Shown here in pieces: positions 33,066 to 42,736 of a stretch of 64,000 nucleotides of DNA. The translations under genes were made by a program, and so were the position numbers. The number at the start of each line of letters is the position of its first letter. Position 1 is the first letter of the stretch. Origin of the DNA: Gammaproteobacteria bacterium (GTDB lineage: Bacteria > Pseudomonadota > Gammaproteobacteria > Chromatiales > Chromatiaceae). A model generated the notes under the pieces. It saw only the letters and a program-made list of their open reading frames with translations, was not told where the DNA came from and did not search any database. The stretch spans positions 1 through 64,000 of the forward strand of contig JAABSM010000009.1 in NCBI GenBank assembly GCA_011390365.1. The letters run 5' to 3'.

Positions 33066-35794
33066 CCGACTTACCGAAGCACTATTGGCACCATCTTGCC
33101 GAAGAAGATGTATTCGAAGCCTTGAAAAGCGACCACCACGCGGGCTTGTCAGCACAAGAAGTCGAAGAAAGATTGCGTTTGTTTGGTGAAAACACCATCA
33201 GTTCCCGAAAACCCGTTTCCCCCTTCAAGCGCTTTTTGCTGCAATTCAACAACCCCCTCATCTATATTCTTCTGGTGGCGACGGCGGTCACCTTTTTTCT
33301 CCAGGAGTATGTCGATAGCGGGGTTATCTTCGGCGTCGTGATGATTAACGCCATCATCGGTTACTTGCAGGAGGCCAAGGCGGAAGAGGCCATCAACTCC
33401 CTGAAAAAGATGATGTCCTCCAGCGCCAACGTGATCCGCGACGGCACCAAAACCACCGTGCCCGCCACGCAACTGGTGCCCGGCGATATCGTCCAGCTGG
33501 CATCCGGCGACAAGGTTCCCGCTGATATGCGCCTGTTCAAAAGCCGTGATCTGCAAGTTGATGAGTCGGCCTTGACCGGTGAGTCGATCGCGGCCCGGAA
33601 GGAGAGAGCCGCTTTGGACAAGGACACGGTGCTGGCCGACCGGGTCAACATGGCTTTCGCTGGCGCCCTGGTCACCTATGGCTCCGGCATGGGGGTCGTC
33701 AGCGCGACGGGAGATGATACCGAAACCGGTAAAATCGCTCACATGATCTCAGATGCCGTCAGTCTCGATACCCCGCTGACGCAGAAAATCCATGCCTTCA
33801 GTCGAATCCTGCTGCACGTCATCATGGGGTTGGCCGCGGTTACTTTCGTTGTCGGGATGATGCACGGTCAGGGCTGGGTGGAAAACTTCATGGCCGCCGT
33901 GGCGCTGGCCGTCGCGGCCATTCCTGAAGGGCTTCCCGCGGTGATTACCATCACCCTGGCGATCGGCGTGCGACGCATGGCGCTTCGCAATGCCATCGTG
34001 CGCAAGTTGCCCGCGGTGGAAACCCTTGGCTCCACCACGATTATCTGCTCCGATAAAACCGGCACGCTGACGGAAAACCAGATGACGGTGCAAAAGGTTT
34101 TCGCCGGAGATCGGGAATATAACCTTACGGGTGGCGGCTACGATCCCGAGGGTATCCTCAAGTGCGCCGATGACGAGACACTGGAGACGCTTCCCGAAGG
34201 CTTGCGGGTCTGCCTGCTGGCCGGCTTGCTCAATAATGACTCCGAACTGATTGAAGACGAGGGCCGGTGGAAAGTCCGGGGGGATCCCACGGAAGGCGCC
34301 CTGATCGCATCGGCGTTGAAAGGCAAGCTCGACAGGGATGCCCTTTTCAAACAGCATGAACGTCTCGATGTCATCCCTTTTGAATCCGACCGTCAGTATA
34401 TGGCCACCCTGCACCAATACGACGACCAGCATAACGTCATCGTGCTGAAGGGGTCGCTGGAGCGCGTCCTGGCTCGCTGCAAGAACGCACAGGGTCCGCA
34501 TGGCGACGCGATGGAGCTTGATCCCCGCAAAATCACGGAAATGGCCGATAAATACGCCGCTCAGGGGCTGCGGGTGCTCGGCTTCGCCATGCAACTGGTG
34601 TCGGCGGATGAGCAGACCTTTGACCGCTTTCGGAATGAGGAGAGCGCCGAGCAACTGACCTTCGTCGGCTTGCAGGCGATGATGGATCCGCCCCGCAAGG
34701 AGGCCGCCAGTGCGGTGGCGACTTGCCAGAAGGCCGGCATCGCGGTCAAGATGATCACCGGCGACCATGCCTTGACGGCCCAGGCCATCGCTCGCCAGAT
34801 CGGCATAAAAACCCTTGATGGGGATGACGAGGAATATCGCGTACTCACCGGTCGCGAATTGTCCGAGATGAGCGACCACGACATTCTCAAGTCGGTGGAG
34901 ACGGTCTCGGTATTTGCCCGTGTCGCCCCAGAGCAGAAACTCAAGCTGGTCACCGCCCTGCAGGCCAAAAAGCATGTCGTGGCCATGACCGGGGATGGCG
35001 TGAATGATGCGCCGGCGCTGAAAAAGGCGGATATCGGCGTGGCCATGGGGGTTGCCGGTACCGAGGTCGCCAAGGAGGCGGCCGACATGGTGCTCACCGA
35101 TGATAACTTCGCCACCATCGAAGGCGCCGTTGAAGAGGGCCGTAACGTCTTCGATAACCTGGTAAAATTCATTACCTGGATACTCCCCACCAATCTGGGG
35201 CAGGGCATGGTCATCATGGTGGCGGTGCTGATCGGGGCGAGCCTGCCGGTTGAGCCGGTGCAGGCGCTCTGGCTGAACATGACCACGGCGGTGTTTCTGG
35301 GCTTGATGCTGGCCTTTGAACCGCGGGAGCCCGGGATCATGATGCGGATGCCCAGGCAGCCGGACGCGCCCATCCTCAACATCGAAATCATCGTGCGTAT
35401 CTTTTCCGTCAGCGCCCTGCTGCTGATCGGCGCCTTCGGGCTCTTTCAATGGGCATTGAGTCAGGGCGAAAGCCAACAGGTTGCCCGGACCCTGGCGGTC
35501 ACGCTGTTTGTTGTGGTACAAAGCCTGTTTCTGTTCAACTGCCGCTCGCTGACGGTGAGCCTCTTCCAAACCCCCGCCTTCTCCAACCTCTGGATCTGGG
35601 GCGGCGTGGGGGCCATGCTGCTGGCCCAGCTGGCCTTCATCTATACGCCCCTGATGAATCGGCTCTTCAAGAGCGCTCCGTTGGAGCTTTACCACTGGGG
35701 CATCATGCTGGCCTACGGTCTGGTGGTGCTGGTGTTGGTGGAGATTGAAAAGGGAGTCTGGCGGGCGCGCACGACCAGGCGGGCGCCCCAGTGA
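33059..35794 (+). CDS. P-type cation-transporting ATPase (P2-like)
   Basis: A 911-residue ion pump. An N-terminal cation-ATPase domain (ALKSDHHAGLSAQEVEERL) is followed by the actuator TGES loop. Then come transmembrane segment 4 with IPEGLPAVITITLAIG, the phosphorylation site CSDKTGTLTENQMT, the nucleotide domain and the GDGVNDAPALKKADIGVAMG hinge. The PEGLPA motif is as in Ca2+-type (P2A) pumps. Segment 6 reads LWLNMTTAVFLGLML, lacking the Asp of the SERCA-type N-x-x-T-D motif, so the ion is uncertain. GGAGG precedes the start. It lies upstream of a K+/H+ antiporter and a stress protein. Confidence 0.9.
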   Translation: MVTDLPKHYWHHLAEEDVFEALKSDHHAGLSAQEVEERLRLFGENTISSRKPVSPFKRFLLQFNNPLIYILLVATAVTFFLQEYVDSGVIFGVVMINAIIGYLQEAKAEEAINSLKKMMSSSANVIRDGTKTTVPATQLVPGDIVQLASGDKVPADMRLFKSRDLQVDESALTGESIAARKERAALDKDTVLADRVNMAFAGALVTYGSGMGVVSATGDDTETGKIAHMISDAVSLDTPLTQKIHAFSRILLHVIMGLAAVTFVVGMMHGQGWVENFMAAVALAVAAIPEGLPAVITITLAIGVRRMALRNAIVRKLPAVETLGSTTIICSDKTGTLTENQMTVQKVFAGDREYNLTGGGYDPEGILKCADDETLETLPEGLRVCLLAGLLNNDSELIEDEGRWKVRGDPTEGALIASALKGKLDRDALFKQHERLDVIPFESDRQYMATLHQYDDQHNVIVLKGSLERVLARCKNAQGPHGDAMELDPRKITEMADKYAAQGLRVLGFAMQLVSADEQTFDRFRNEESAEQLTFVGLQAMMDPPRKEAASAVATCQKAGIAVKMITGDHALTAQAIARQIGIKTLDGDDEEYRVLTGRELSEMSDHDILKSVETVSVFARVAPEQKLKLVTALQAKKHVVAMTGDGVNDAPALKKADIGVAMGVAGTEVAKEAADMVLTDDNFATIEGAVEEGRNVFDNLVKFITWILPTNLGQGMVIMVAVLIGASLPVEPVQALWLNMTTAVFLGLMLAFEPREPGIMMRMPRQPDAPILNIEIIVRIFSVSALLLIGAFGLFQWALSQGESQQVARTLAVTLFVVVQSLFLFNCRSLTVSLFQTPAFSNLWIWGGVGAMLLAQLAFIYTPLMNRLFKSAPLELYHWGIMLAYGLVVLVLVEIEKGVWRARTTRRAPQ

Positions 35795-35811
35795 GGGGCG
35801 TCGAACCACCC

Positions 35812-35910
35812 ATGGACGCCAAGAGCGGTAGGTGCGAGTATGGTTTATCGCCCACCGCCGCGTTTATCGGTGTTGTGGGTTCCTTGGCGTGCATTCGCGG
35901 TTCAGACGAA
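35812..35910. repeat. GGACGCCAAG / CCTTGGCGT repeat between ATPase and antiporter genes
   Basis: GGACGCCAAGAGCGG at the left and CCTTGGCGTGCATTCGCGG at the right form loosely inverted arms. This resembles the common intergenic CTTGGCGTCTTTGCGG-type repeat. Coding potential is not convincing. Confidence 0.4.
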
Positions 35911-35948
35911 AACCGAGGGCGACATCCCGGCAATAACGAGAAAATCTC

Positions 35949-37604
35949 ATGTTCGACAGCGTATTCACACAAATCGGCGTAGTGGTGGGCCTGGCGGCGG
36001 TGGGCGGGGCGCTGGCGCAGTTGCTGCGTCAGCCGCTGATCGTCGCCTTCATCGCCGTGGGCATCCTGCTCGGTCCCTCGGTCTCCGGCGTGGTCATCCA
36101 CAGCAGCGAGATCGAGCTGTTCGCCCGCCTCGGCATCGCCCTGCTGCTGTTCGTGGTCGGCCTCAAGCTCGACCTGCATGTGATCCGCACCGTGGGGCCG
36201 GTGGCGCTGGCCTCGGGCCTGGGCCAGGTCTTCTTTACCTCGGTGGTGGGTTACCTGCTGGCGCTGATGCTGGGGCTGTCCCCCGTATCGGCCCTGTATG
36301 TGGCGGTGGCGCTCACCTTCTCCAGCACCATCATCATCGTCAAGCTGCTCTCGGACAAACGCGAGGTGGACTCGCTGCACGGGCGCATCGCGGTAGGCTT
36401 TCTCATCGTCCAGGACATCGTGGTGGTGCTGGTGATGATCGGCCTGACCGCCTTCGGCCAGGGCGGCGGTGAGCTGCACCTGGGCTGGGAGGCGTTCAAG
36501 ATCCTGCTCAAGGGCGCCGCCATGCTGCTCACCGTGGCGCTGTTGATGCGCTATGTGCTGCCGCGGCTGCTGCACCACCTGGCCCGCTCCAGCGAGCTGT
36601 TGATGCTGTTCGCCATCGCCTGGGCGGTGCTTGGCGCGGCGGCCGGCGACGCCCTGGGCTTCAGCAAGGAGGTGGGGGCCTTCCTCGCCGGCATCTCCAT
36701 CGCCTCCACCCCCTTTCGCGAGCAGGTGGCGGCGCGGCTGGTGAGCCTGCGCGACTTCCTGCTGCTGTTCTTCTTCATCGAACTGGGCGCGGCCCTCGAC
36801 CTCGGCGCGCTGGGCGCGCAACTCGGGGCCTCGCTGGTCTTGTCGCTGTTCGTGCTGATCGGCAACCCGCTGATCGTAATGGCCATCATGGGCTACATGG
36901 GCTACCGCAGGCGCACCGGCTTCCTCGCCGGCCTCACCGTGGCCCAGATCAGCGAATTCTCCCTGATCCTCGCCGCCCTCGGCCTGAGCCTGGGCCACCT
37001 CGATCAACAGACGGTGGGGCTGATCACCCTGGTGGGGCTGATCACCATCAGCGTCTCCACCTACATGATCCTCTACTCCCACCAGCTCTACGAGCGCCTC
37101 GCCCCCTGGCTGACCCCCTTCGAGCGCAAGCTGCCCCACCGCGAGCTGGACAGCCCGCTGGAGGGCGAGGCCCGCGCCGACATCCTGCTCATCGGCCTCG
37201 GCCGCTACGGCGCGGCGCTCGCCGCCAACCTGCGCGAGCGCGGCTTTCGCCTGCTGGCGGTGGACTTCGACCCCGCGACCGTCTCCCGCCACACCCGCGA
37301 CGGCTATCAGGTCCACTACGGCGACGCCGAGGATCCGGAATTCGTCGCTACCCTGCCGCTGGCCGAGATGCGCTGGGTGGTGAGCACGGTGCGCGACCGC
37401 GATATCAACCACATGTTGCTGCACGCCTTGCGCGCCCAGAATTACCCGGGCAAGGTGGCCGTCTCCGCCGCCAGCGCCCGCGAGGCCGAAGACTTCAAAC
37501 AGCAGGGGGTCGATCTCACCTTCGTCCCCTACGCCGACGCCGCCCGCGACGCGGCGATGCGGCTGATGACCGAAACCGCCCACAGCAAGGAGTCGAACCC
37601 ATGA
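35949..37604 (+). CDS. CPA2-family K+/H+ antiporter with TrkA-N domain (KefB-like)
   Basis: A 551-residue membrane protein. The N-terminal Na+/H+ exchanger domain has about twelve helices (IGVVVGLAAVGGALAQLL, VALTFSSTIIIVKLLSDK, VGFLIVQDIVVV). A cytoplasmic TrkA-N nucleotide-binding domain follows (DILLIGLGRYGAALAANL, then VDFDPATV). It probably couples K+ or Na+ efflux to protons and is gated by a nucleotide. The last four bases overlap the start of the stress-protein gene. Confidence 0.9.
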   Translation: MFDSVFTQIGVVVGLAAVGGALAQLLRQPLIVAFIAVGILLGPSVSGVVIHSSEIELFARLGIALLLFVVGLKLDLHVIRTVGPVALASGLGQVFFTSVVGYLLALMLGLSPVSALYVAVALTFSSTIIIVKLLSDKREVDSLHGRIAVGFLIVQDIVVVLVMIGLTAFGQGGGELHLGWEAFKILLKGAAMLLTVALLMRYVLPRLLHHLARSSELLMLFAIAWAVLGAAAGDALGFSKEVGAFLAGISIASTPFREQVAARLVSLRDFLLLFFFIELGAALDLGALGAQLGASLVLSLFVLIGNPLIVMAIMGYMGYRRRTGFLAGLTVAQISEFSLILAALGLSLGHLDQQTVGLITLVGLITISVSTYMILYSHQLYERLAPWLTPFERKLPHRELDSPLEGEARADILLIGLGRYGAALAANLRERGFRLLAVDFDPATVSRHTRDGYQVHYGDAEDPEFVATLPLAEMRWVVSTVRDRDINHMLLHALRAQNYPGKVAVSAASAREAEDFKQQGVDLTFVPYADAARDAAMRLMTETAHSKESNP

Positions 37605-38569
37605 AACGGTTCAAGCGTGTCCTCTATGTCAACGAGCCCCAGGCCCCCCAGCAGGCCGCGCTTGCCCGCGCGGCGTCGCTGGCCCGCAACAACCAGGCCA
37701 GCCTGACCCTGCTCGAGGTACTGCCCGAGATGACCGCGGGTATCGGCATGCCTCCCGGCGGCCCCCTGTCGGAGGAGCTGATGCAACGCCTGACGCAGCA
37801 GCGGCTGGCCGAACTGGAGGCATTCGCGAGCGCCCATGTCGATGATCAAGCCGTCGCCTGCGAGGTGCGCACGGGGAAACGCTTTCTGGAGGTGATTCGC
37901 GCCGTACTGCGCGACGGCTATGACCTGGTGATCAAGCCGGCGGAGGATCCGAGCTGGATCGAGCGCCTGTTCGGTACCGACGACATGCACCTGCTACGCA
38001 AGTGTCCGGTACCGGTGTGGCTGATGCACGAGCGGGAGACGACCAACTACGGCGTCATCCTGGCCGCGGTGGGCTGCGCCCCCGGCGACTGCGAACCCCA
38101 GGAACAGGCCCTCAACCACGAGATCGCCGAACTCGCCGGCTCCCTCGCCCTCTCCGACTTCGCCGAGCTGCACCTGGTCCACGCCTGGGACGCCCCCGAG
38201 ACCATGCTCGCCGCCTGGACGTCCAATCCGGACGCGACCGAGCGGGAGCTGGAGAGCGCCGCCCGCCGACGCCATCAGGAGTTCATGGAGCGTGTGACCA
38301 AGGAGCTGCAAGCCCATTTCGGCCAGGAGGCCTGGGACTACCTCACTCCCAAGACCCACCTGGTGCACGGCGCGCCACAGCGGGAGATCCCCCGCCTCGC
38401 CCGCGACCTGGAGGCCGATCTGGTGGTGATGGGCACCGTCGCCCGCACCGGCATCGCCGGCCTGTTCATCGGCAACACCGCCGAGGGCATCCTCGACCAA
38501 CTGCAATGCTCCGTCCTCGCCATCAAGCCCGCAGGGTTCGTCTCGCCGGTTGCGCCGTCAGTCGCGTAG
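37601..38569 (+). CDS. Tandem universal stress protein (UspA/UspE-like)
   Basis: A 322-residue protein of two Usp domains (about residues 1-145 and 150-320). The second has the ATP-binding loop VMGTVARTGIAGLFIGNTAE. It is translationally coupled to the antiporter gene (ATGA) and may regulate it. The stop codon TAG falls within the GTAGCCCGGATG repeat that follows, so the natural C-terminus may have been altered. Confidence 0.9.
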   Translation: MKRFKRVLYVNEPQAPQQAALARAASLARNNQASLTLLEVLPEMTAGIGMPPGGPLSEELMQRLTQQRLAELEAFASAHVDDQAVACEVRTGKRFLEVIRAVLRDGYDLVIKPAEDPSWIERLFGTDDMHLLRKCPVPVWLMHERETTNYGVILAAVGCAPGDCEPQEQALNHEIAELAGSLALSDFAELHLVHAWDAPETMLAAWTSNPDATERELESAARRRHQEFMERVTKELQAHFGQEAWDYLTPKTHLVHGAPQREIPRLARDLEADLVVMGTVARTGIAGLFIGNTAEGILDQLQCSVLAIKPAGFVSPVAPSVA

Positions 38570-38632
38570 CCCGGATGGCGCCATGCGGAATCCGGGGGAA
38601 CGGAACCGCCCTCTCCCGGATTCGCCACCGCG
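38567..38632. repeat. TAGCCCGGAT repeat supplying the usp stop codon
   Basis: GTAGCCCGGATGGC, then GAATCCGGGGG, then an inverted CCCGGATTCGCC. GAATCCGGG and CCCGGATTC form a nine-base stem. Confidence 0.65.
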
Positions 38633-39214
38633 GCAACCGAGCGACGCGATCGGTGTTTCATCTTGTTGGGAAGTAAACCCGCCTTCCGAGCCCTTCAACC
38701 CGCCCCGCCGAGCACCGCCATCGCCAGCCAGCTGTTGTAGGCGACGAAGCCGATCAGCAGAGACATTATGGGACACCCAATATGCCGCCCCCCTCAATTC
38801 ACACGCTACAGCGCCAGCCTAACCCTCCGTAGAATAACGTTCATAAGCATCCATTAACAATGCCATGGCGCGGTGATGCGGGTGATTTATTACCACTTGC
38901 TCGCGACACCGCTGGAAAATCTGTTTCGGTTTCGTGCTAGTGCAGCACCCGCCAAGTGACTATACACAATGAATATTATATAATATTGATTTTTAGATAA
39001 ATGGTGTTATTGCTTATTTGGCGGGTGCTGCACTAGGTCCGTACGCCTGCCTTAGCAGATTCGTCGCCATCCTGAAGGAGACCGTCTGGTATTCCATCGC
39101 GGGCCGGAAATCGTCGGATGATGGGTTGCGGCCCATTCCGGCTTTCCCTCCGCCTCTTGCCGCGGATATACTTAACCAGACTCCACCTTGAATCTCCGTT
39201 TGCGAGGCGCCCCC
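38570..39214. other. 645-bp gene-poor stretch between usp and the protease gene
   Basis: Holds the TAGCCCGGAT repeat, a 100-bp MITE-like element (38937-39036) and a minus-strand 23-codon hydrophobic frame at 38695-38766 without ribosome site. No other gene is supported. Confidence 0.6.
38937..39036. mobile_element. MITE-like element with 19-bp perfect terminal inverted repeats
   Basis: Left arm CTAGTGCAGCACCCGCCAA (38937-38955) and its exact reverse complement (39018-39036) enclose 62 bp of very AT-rich DNA unlike its surroundings. The outermost CTAG could be a target-site duplication. No coding capacity. A long-stem transcription terminator is a less likely alternative because the loop is 62 bases. 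Confidence 0.65.
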
Positions 39215-42200
39215 ATGGCACGCTTTTCATATCTTTTCGCGCTGCTCCTTTCCGCTTCCCTGGCTAGCTGCCTGGCGGTTGCGGCGACACCGCCCGCCAA
39301 CCCTTCAGGCAACAACGGCGCCATGCTCAAGGCTGCGCCTCAGGCAGTGCGGCAAGCTACTCGGGCGGCGGAATTACGGGCATTCGCGGCGGAAAAACGC
39401 CAGCAAGCGGAGCGCAAGCGCGAGCAGGCTTCGGCCAAAGCAAAGCGGCTCGGCTGGCCGATTCGCCGGGACTCAGGCAGAAGCACCATGGAACTCAAAG
39501 AACTGGCATCCTCCGGCATGCCCGTTTATTACACCACGCAAAATGAAGATGCCGCGGTTTCGACGCGCGCCGACCGACTCTGGCTCTCCCCCTACAACGT
39601 CACCGGGCAAGGCTACACCATCGGGGAGTGGGATGGCGGCGGTGTGCTGACCGGCCATCAAGAGTTTGGCGGTCGAGTGACGCAAATCGACTCCCCCGAA
39701 AGCGCGAATGACCATGCCACCCATGTCGCGGGCACCCTGATTGGCGGCGGCGCATATACGAGCGCCAAGGGCATGGCGTATCGCGCCAATCTGCACGCCC
39801 ACGACTGGCATTACGACACCTCCGAGATGGCGACCGCCGCCTCTGGCGGACTTGAGATCTCGAATCACTCCTATGGCCTGATCACCGGCTGGTCTTTAAG
39901 CAGTGACGGCTACTCCTGGTATGGCGACACCTCCATCAGCAACGTCGAAGATTACAAGTTCGGCTTTTATTCCCAGGATTCCCAGGAGTGGGACCAGATC
40001 GCCTATGACGCCCCCTATTATCTGATCGTCAAGGCCGCTGGCAACGACCGTGGCGATAGTGGTCCGCCGACGGGGGAGCAGTATTGGGTTTACGATCCCG
40101 GATCCGGCGACTGGACCAAGTCAAGCCTTTCCCGAGATCTTGATGGTGGTACAAGTGGTTACGACAGCATCTCCGGCTATGCCCTAGCCAAGAATATATT
40201 GACCGTTGGCGCGGTATATGATGTCCCGAGCTACTCCTCCGCCTCGGATGTCACCATGTCCTCGTTCAGCGGCTGGGGTCCCGCGGATGATGGCAGAATC
40301 AAGCCGGACCTGGTGGGCAACGGGATAAGTGTGCTCTCCTCCCTTTCCGATGCCAGCGACAGTTATGGAAACATGAGCGGAACCTCCATGGCCAGCCCCA
40401 ACGTGACCGGGACGCTGGCGCTGGTGCAACAATACTACAAGAGCCTGCATAACGGCACTCCAATGCGAGCCGCGACCCTGAAAGGCCTGGCGATACACAC
40501 TGCGCGTGAGGCTGGCGCGTACCCCGGACCCGATTACCGGTTCGGCTGGGGATTGTTGAACGGCGAAGCCGCGGCCAGTCTGGTCAGCGACCATGCCGCC
40601 GGTACCGGCTGCCAACAGATCCATGAAATGCCCCTGAACAACGGTAGCAGTGTCTCGATTCCGCTGAACATGCTGAGCGGCGAGACCTCCCTCAAGGCGA
40701 CGCTGGCATGGCGCGACCCTCCAGGAACGCCGGTCAATGCATCCCTCGACCCATCCAACCCGATGCTGGTTAACGACCTGGATTTGCGCATCAGCAACGA
40801 CTCCACAACCTATTACCCCTGGGTGCTCAACCCCTCCTCCCCCGACAGCGGGGCATCCACCGGCGACAACAGCCTGGACAACATCGAACAGGTCGTCGTC
40901 ACCTCTCCCTCTGCTGGCAACTACACCCTGCAAGTCAGTCACAAGGGAAGCCTGCGCAACGGGCAGGCCCAACCATTCTCGCTGATCATCTCAACCGACC
41001 AGAAGGCCTGCGGCGAAGGCGGCGGTGATAGCGATGACAACTACGAGGAGAATGACACCTTGCAAGATGCATACGACCTATCAAGCCAAAACCAGACCTG
41101 GCTCAACAGCTTGAGCGGGCTTGGGGTACAGCGCGATGACGATTGGTACCGCATCCATGCCGCGGCTGGTTACGAGCGGATTCAGGTCAACCTGCAATTC
41201 ACCCATGCCAACGGCGACATCAACCTGGGATTGTATAACGCCTCGGGAACCCTGCTGGCCGCCGCTACCAGTACGACGGACAATGAAGCCCTGGATCATA
41301 CCCTGTCTTCCAGCGGAGATTACTACCTGAAGGTCTATAACGCGAACAACGGCAATAGCTATAACCTGTGGTGGGATGACCAAGCTCCCCAGTATACGGG
41401 GCCAGACGATCCCTACGAGGAGAATGACACGCTGGAAAGTGCGATGGACATCAGCGGTTACCCGCAAACCTATTTGAGTACGATCGATGGATACGGCATT
41501 CAGGGAGACGACGATTGGTATCAGATCCATGCGCCCCCTGGATCCGAGCGCATCATGATCCAATTGAACTTCCATCACTCTCTGGGTGACATTGATCTGG
41601 CGCTGTACACCGCCGCGGGGGAGCTACTCGCCACCTCGACATCGGTTACCGACTTTGAGTCCATCGATCATGTCGTCCCCTCGTCGGGCAGCTATTTCAT
41701 CAAGGTCTACTACGGAAATAATGGCAATACCTATGACCTGCAATGGGCCAGTTCAACTCCAATCACGGATGATCAGTACGAGGAAAACGATACCCAACCC
41801 TTCGCCCATGACCTGACCTATGACGAGTCCACCTGGCTGAGCGAACTCAATGGCCCGGGTATTCAGCGGGATGACGATTGGTACAAGATCTACGCGACCC
41901 CGGGATACGAGCGGATTCAGGTTGAACTCTCCTTTACTCACGCGGAAGGTGATATTGATCTGGCGCTCTATGATGAAGCCGGAAACATGCTTGCCTCCTC
42001 TGTGAGTTTTACCGATAACGAAGCGATTGATTTTACCGTCGATGCAAGCGATGCCGACTACTTTGTGAGAGTCTACGGGTACCAGAGCGAGTCCGGCAGC
42101 AGCTATGATTTGCGGTGGTTCGGCGGCGCCCCCGTTCACCACGGCCCTGATGACGCCTATGAAGAGAATGACGACTTCTCAAGCGCCCATGACCTGTCAA

Positions 42201-42736
42201 ATAGCGGCGGTGTCTGGTTAAGCGGCCTGGAAGGGGCAGGCATCCAAAGTGACAACGACTGGTACAAGATCTCCGTATCCGCGCAGAGCACCCTTCTTCA
42301 GGTCGAGCTGACCTTTACCCATGCCGAAGGTGATATCGACCTTGCGCTATACGATGCAGGCGAAAACCTGCTTGCGGACTCTACCAGCGTTAACGACAAT
42401 GAAAACATAGAGCTCTCATTACCACAGACCGCTGCAAATTACTATTTAAAAGTTTATTATGGGGACGCGGGCAACCGCTATGATCTGATGTGGACTGAAA
42501 ACGATGGCAACCAGACTGGAGATCAATGCCAGCAAGGCGCGATCACCCTCAGCGGCAGTTATGATGGTGAGCGTACGTTCTCATCCGAAAGCGAAATCAC
42601 CACATCGGGAACCGTTACTTTCGAGGCATCTTCCGCCACCACCCTGAACGCGCCAAGCATCTCCTTGAAAGCGAACACCAGGATCAAACCCGAAGCGCAG
42701 TTCCAGGCCACTGCGACGAGTGTGACTTGTCAATGA
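39215..42736 (+). CDS. Secreted subtilisin-like (S8) protease with four PPC domains
   Basis: A 1173-residue exported protease. The signal peptide (residues about 1-29) contains a possible lipobox LASC, but an AVAA cleavage site is also present. A Lys/Arg/Ala-rich propeptide follows. The catalytic triad is Asp140 (GEWDGGG), His167 (DHATHVAG) and Ser391 (SGTSMASPN). Four pre-peptidase C-terminal (PPC) domains repeat every 110-120 residues (YEENDT...DDDWY). A final all-beta segment (about 65 residues) ends the protein. GAGG lies eight bases before the ATG at 39215. Its architecture fits a substrate of the type II system encoded at 10-21 kb. Confidence 0.9.
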   Translation: MARFSYLFALLLSASLASCLAVAATPPANPSGNNGAMLKAAPQAVRQATRAAELRAFAAEKRQQAERKREQASAKAKRLGWPIRRDSGRSTMELKELASSGMPVYYTTQNEDAAVSTRADRLWLSPYNVTGQGYTIGEWDGGGVLTGHQEFGGRVTQIDSPESANDHATHVAGTLIGGGAYTSAKGMAYRANLHAHDWHYDTSEMATAASGGLEISNHSYGLITGWSLSSDGYSWYGDTSISNVEDYKFGFYSQDSQEWDQIAYDAPYYLIVKAAGNDRGDSGPPTGEQYWVYDPGSGDWTKSSLSRDLDGGTSGYDSISGYALAKNILTVGAVYDVPSYSSASDVTMSSFSGWGPADDGRIKPDLVGNGISVLSSLSDASDSYGNMSGTSMASPNVTGTLALVQQYYKSLHNGTPMRAATLKGLAIHTAREAGAYPGPDYRFGWGLLNGEAAASLVSDHAAGTGCQQIHEMPLNNGSSVSIPLNMLSGETSLKATLAWRDPPGTPVNASLDPSNPMLVNDLDLRISNDSTTYYPWVLNPSSPDSGASTGDNSLDNIEQVVVTSPSAGNYTLQVSHKGSLRNGQAQPFSLIISTDQKACGEGGGDSDDNYEENDTLQDAYDLSSQNQTWLNSLSGLGVQRDDDWYRIHAAAGYERIQVNLQFTHANGDINLGLYNASGTLLAAATSTTDNEALDHTLSSSGDYYLKVYNANNGNSYNLWWDDQAPQYTGPDDPYEENDTLESAMDISGYPQTYLSTIDGYGIQGDDDWYQIHAPPGSERIMIQLNFHHSLGDIDLALYTAAGELLATSTSVTDFESIDHVVPSSGSYFIKVYYGNNGNTYDLQWASSTPITDDQYEENDTQPFAHDLTYDESTWLSELNGPGIQRDDDWYKIYATPGYERIQVELSFTHAEGDIDLALYDEAGNMLASSVSFTDNEAIDFTVDASDADYFVRVYGYQSESGSSYDLRWFGGAPVHHGPDDAYEENDDFSSAHDLSNSGGVWLSGLEGAGIQSDNDWYKISVSAQSTLLQVELTFTHAEGDIDLALYDAGENLLADSTSVNDNENIELSLPQTAANYYLKVYYGDAGNRYDLMWTENDGNQTGDQCQQGAITLSGSYDGERTFSSESEITTSGTVTFEASSATTLNAPSISLKANTRIKPEAQFQATATSVTCQ

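Noticed and set aside
33749-35809. 686-codon minus-strand frame opposite the P-type ATPase
   Set aside because: Shadow of the ATPase, which has all motifs in the plus frame.
35703-37583. 626-codon minus-strand frame opposite the K+/H+ antiporter
   Set aside because: It is the low-complexity antisense shadow of the antiporter gene, a consequence of high GC codon bias.
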